This document shows, piece by piece, positions 4,965-5,290 of a stretch of 5,290 nucleotides of DNA. The translations under genes and the position numbers were made by a program. The DNA is from Pseudomonadota bacterium. GTDB lineage: Bacteria > Pseudomonadota > Alphaproteobacteria > Rhizobiales > Xanthobacteraceae. Under the pieces are notes generated by a model. The model worked only from the letters and a program-made list of their open reading frames with translations, searched no databases and was not told the origin of the DNA. The stretch spans positions 1 to 5,290 of the forward strand of contig JAEYTQ010000361.1 of assembly GCA_023433965.1 (NCBI GenBank), written 5' to 3'. Each line of letters begins with the position of its first letter. Position 1 is the first letter of the stretch.

Positions 4965-5036
4965 CTGTGTGAAGGCGGCGTGTTTCTCGTCTCGGACGGG
5001 ACCAACAAGGCCTACAAGTGCAAGATCAGGTCCCCT
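4965..5036 (+). pseudogene. nuoD: fragment of NADH-quinone oxidoreductase subunit D (nuoD)
   Basis: One plus-strand frame reads [24 protein letters not shown]. This corresponds to the conserved late region of the 49-kDa subunit of respiratory complex I (NuoD/Nqo4: [27 protein letters not shown]), which lies near the quinone-binding end of the protein. Only about 22-24 codons are kept. Before 4965 and after 5036 the frame no longer resembles NuoD: the expected GFAHLQ is replaced by VLRARRSG, and no upstream part of the roughly 400-residue protein exists in the window. It is a relic and cannot be functional. The match is short but hits a highly conserved block at nearly every position, so chance is unlikely. 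It lies just upstream of, and divergent from, the patatin gene. Confidence 0.75.
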
Positions 5037-5045
5037 GTCCTGAGG

Positions 5046-5065
5046 GCCCGCCGAAGCGGGCGTTT
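5046..5065 (+). terminator. intrinsic terminator-like hairpin
   Basis: GCCCGC (5046-5051) and GCGGGC (5056-5061) form a six-base GC stem around a CGAA tetraloop, followed by GTTT. This is the usual look of alphaproteobacterial terminators, although the T run is short. The orientation fits plus-strand transcription, downstream of the nuoD relic, so it may be a leftover of the lost gene's neighbourhood or may block read-through into the opposing gene. Confidence 0.55.
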
Positions 5066-5117
5066 CGAAGGATGCGCAGCAGGGCAGACGCCTTCCTATC
5101 GTCGCGCGGCCGATCGT

Positions 5118-5290
5118 CTAGCCCTGCAGAGGCGTATCGGCGATGTCCAGCAGTGCGCCGAGGCCCTGGCGGAGACGCCGGGTCGCGATGCTGTCGTTGG
5201 CCAGGCCGAATACCACGAGCGAGCGGGCCGTCACTGCGTAGGCATGCCCGAACTCGAACTCGGCCATGGCCGCGTCGGGCCGATTGGTGT
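5118..5290 (-). CDS. 3' end of an unrecognised gene
   Basis: The minus strand carries an open frame that enters from the right edge and stops at TAG (5120-5118). It gives the last 56 residues of a protein, starting TNRPDAAMAEFEFGHAYAV, passing through a mildly hydrophobic ARSLVVFGLAND, and ending LGALLDIADTPLQG. The balanced, globular composition with alternating hydrophobic and charged residues looks like real coding sequence, and the two other minus frames are either shorter or of poor composition. I do not recognise the family. The start lies outside the window. It runs in the same direction as the patatin gene, but 245 bases separate its stop from the patatin start, including the nuoD relic, so they are probably not one operon. 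Confidence 0.5.
   Translation of the reverse strand, partial: TNRPDAAMAEFEFGHAYAVTARSLVVFGLANDSIATRRLRQGLGALLDIADTPLQG

Overview
The window is GC-rich DNA with the look of an alphaproteobacterium, most likely a member of the Hyphomicrobiales (Rhizobiales). This rests on recognised families (DUF6894, small hydrophilic stress-type proteins, DUF2243, an SdhB of alphaproteobacterial type) and on several promoters matching the alphaproteobacterial general stress response consensus (GGAAC-N16/17-CGTT, read by EcfG-type sigma factors). No database search was possible, so genus and species are left open.

Layout, left to right. Positions 1-168 hold an extremely G/C-rich low-complexity tract with an 18-base perfect palindrome, then a possible small membrane protein (169-357). 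A consensus general-stress promoter (368-393) leads into a DUF6894 protein (420-638) and a YfcE-type metallophosphoesterase (653-1123), probably one operon. Next is a divergent pair of small hydrophilic proteins: a 60-residue one on the minus strand (1145-1327) and a 57-residue one on the plus strand (1497-1670). The 170 bases between them carry an outward-facing EcfG-like element for each. The plus-strand unit continues by a 4-base overlap into a secreted glycine-rich protein (1667-2062). A poorly supported 45-codon frame follows. A DUF2243 integral membrane protein (2271-2777) then overlaps a 54-residue single-span protein (2749-2913).

From 2928 to 3237 lies a broken succinate dehydrogenase iron-sulfur subunit gene (sdhB). 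It keeps its ribosome binding site, about 37 N-terminal codons and about 63 C-terminal codons, but has an in-frame TGA in place of a Trp codon and has lost the whole centre. It is followed by an intact Nudix hydrolase (3316-3750). Convergent to that is a patatin-like phospholipase on the minus strand (3793-4872). A consensus EcfG promoter lies inside the longest patatin reading frame and argues for a start at 4872, not 4938. Upstream of the patatin gene is a 24-codon remnant of the complex I subunit gene nuoD (4965-5036), then a terminator-like hairpin. The window ends in the 3' part of an unrecognised minus-strand gene.

Taken together this reads as an accessory stress-response neighbourhood. 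Small hydrophilic proteins, an envelope protein, a Nudix enzyme and a phospholipase sit under or near general-stress promoters, mixed with relics of two respiratory-chain genes (complex II and complex I). I see no CRISPR array, tRNA, rRNA or transposase. The most notable points are the cluster of EcfG-type promoters, the promoter-defined patatin start, and the paired respiratory gene relics.
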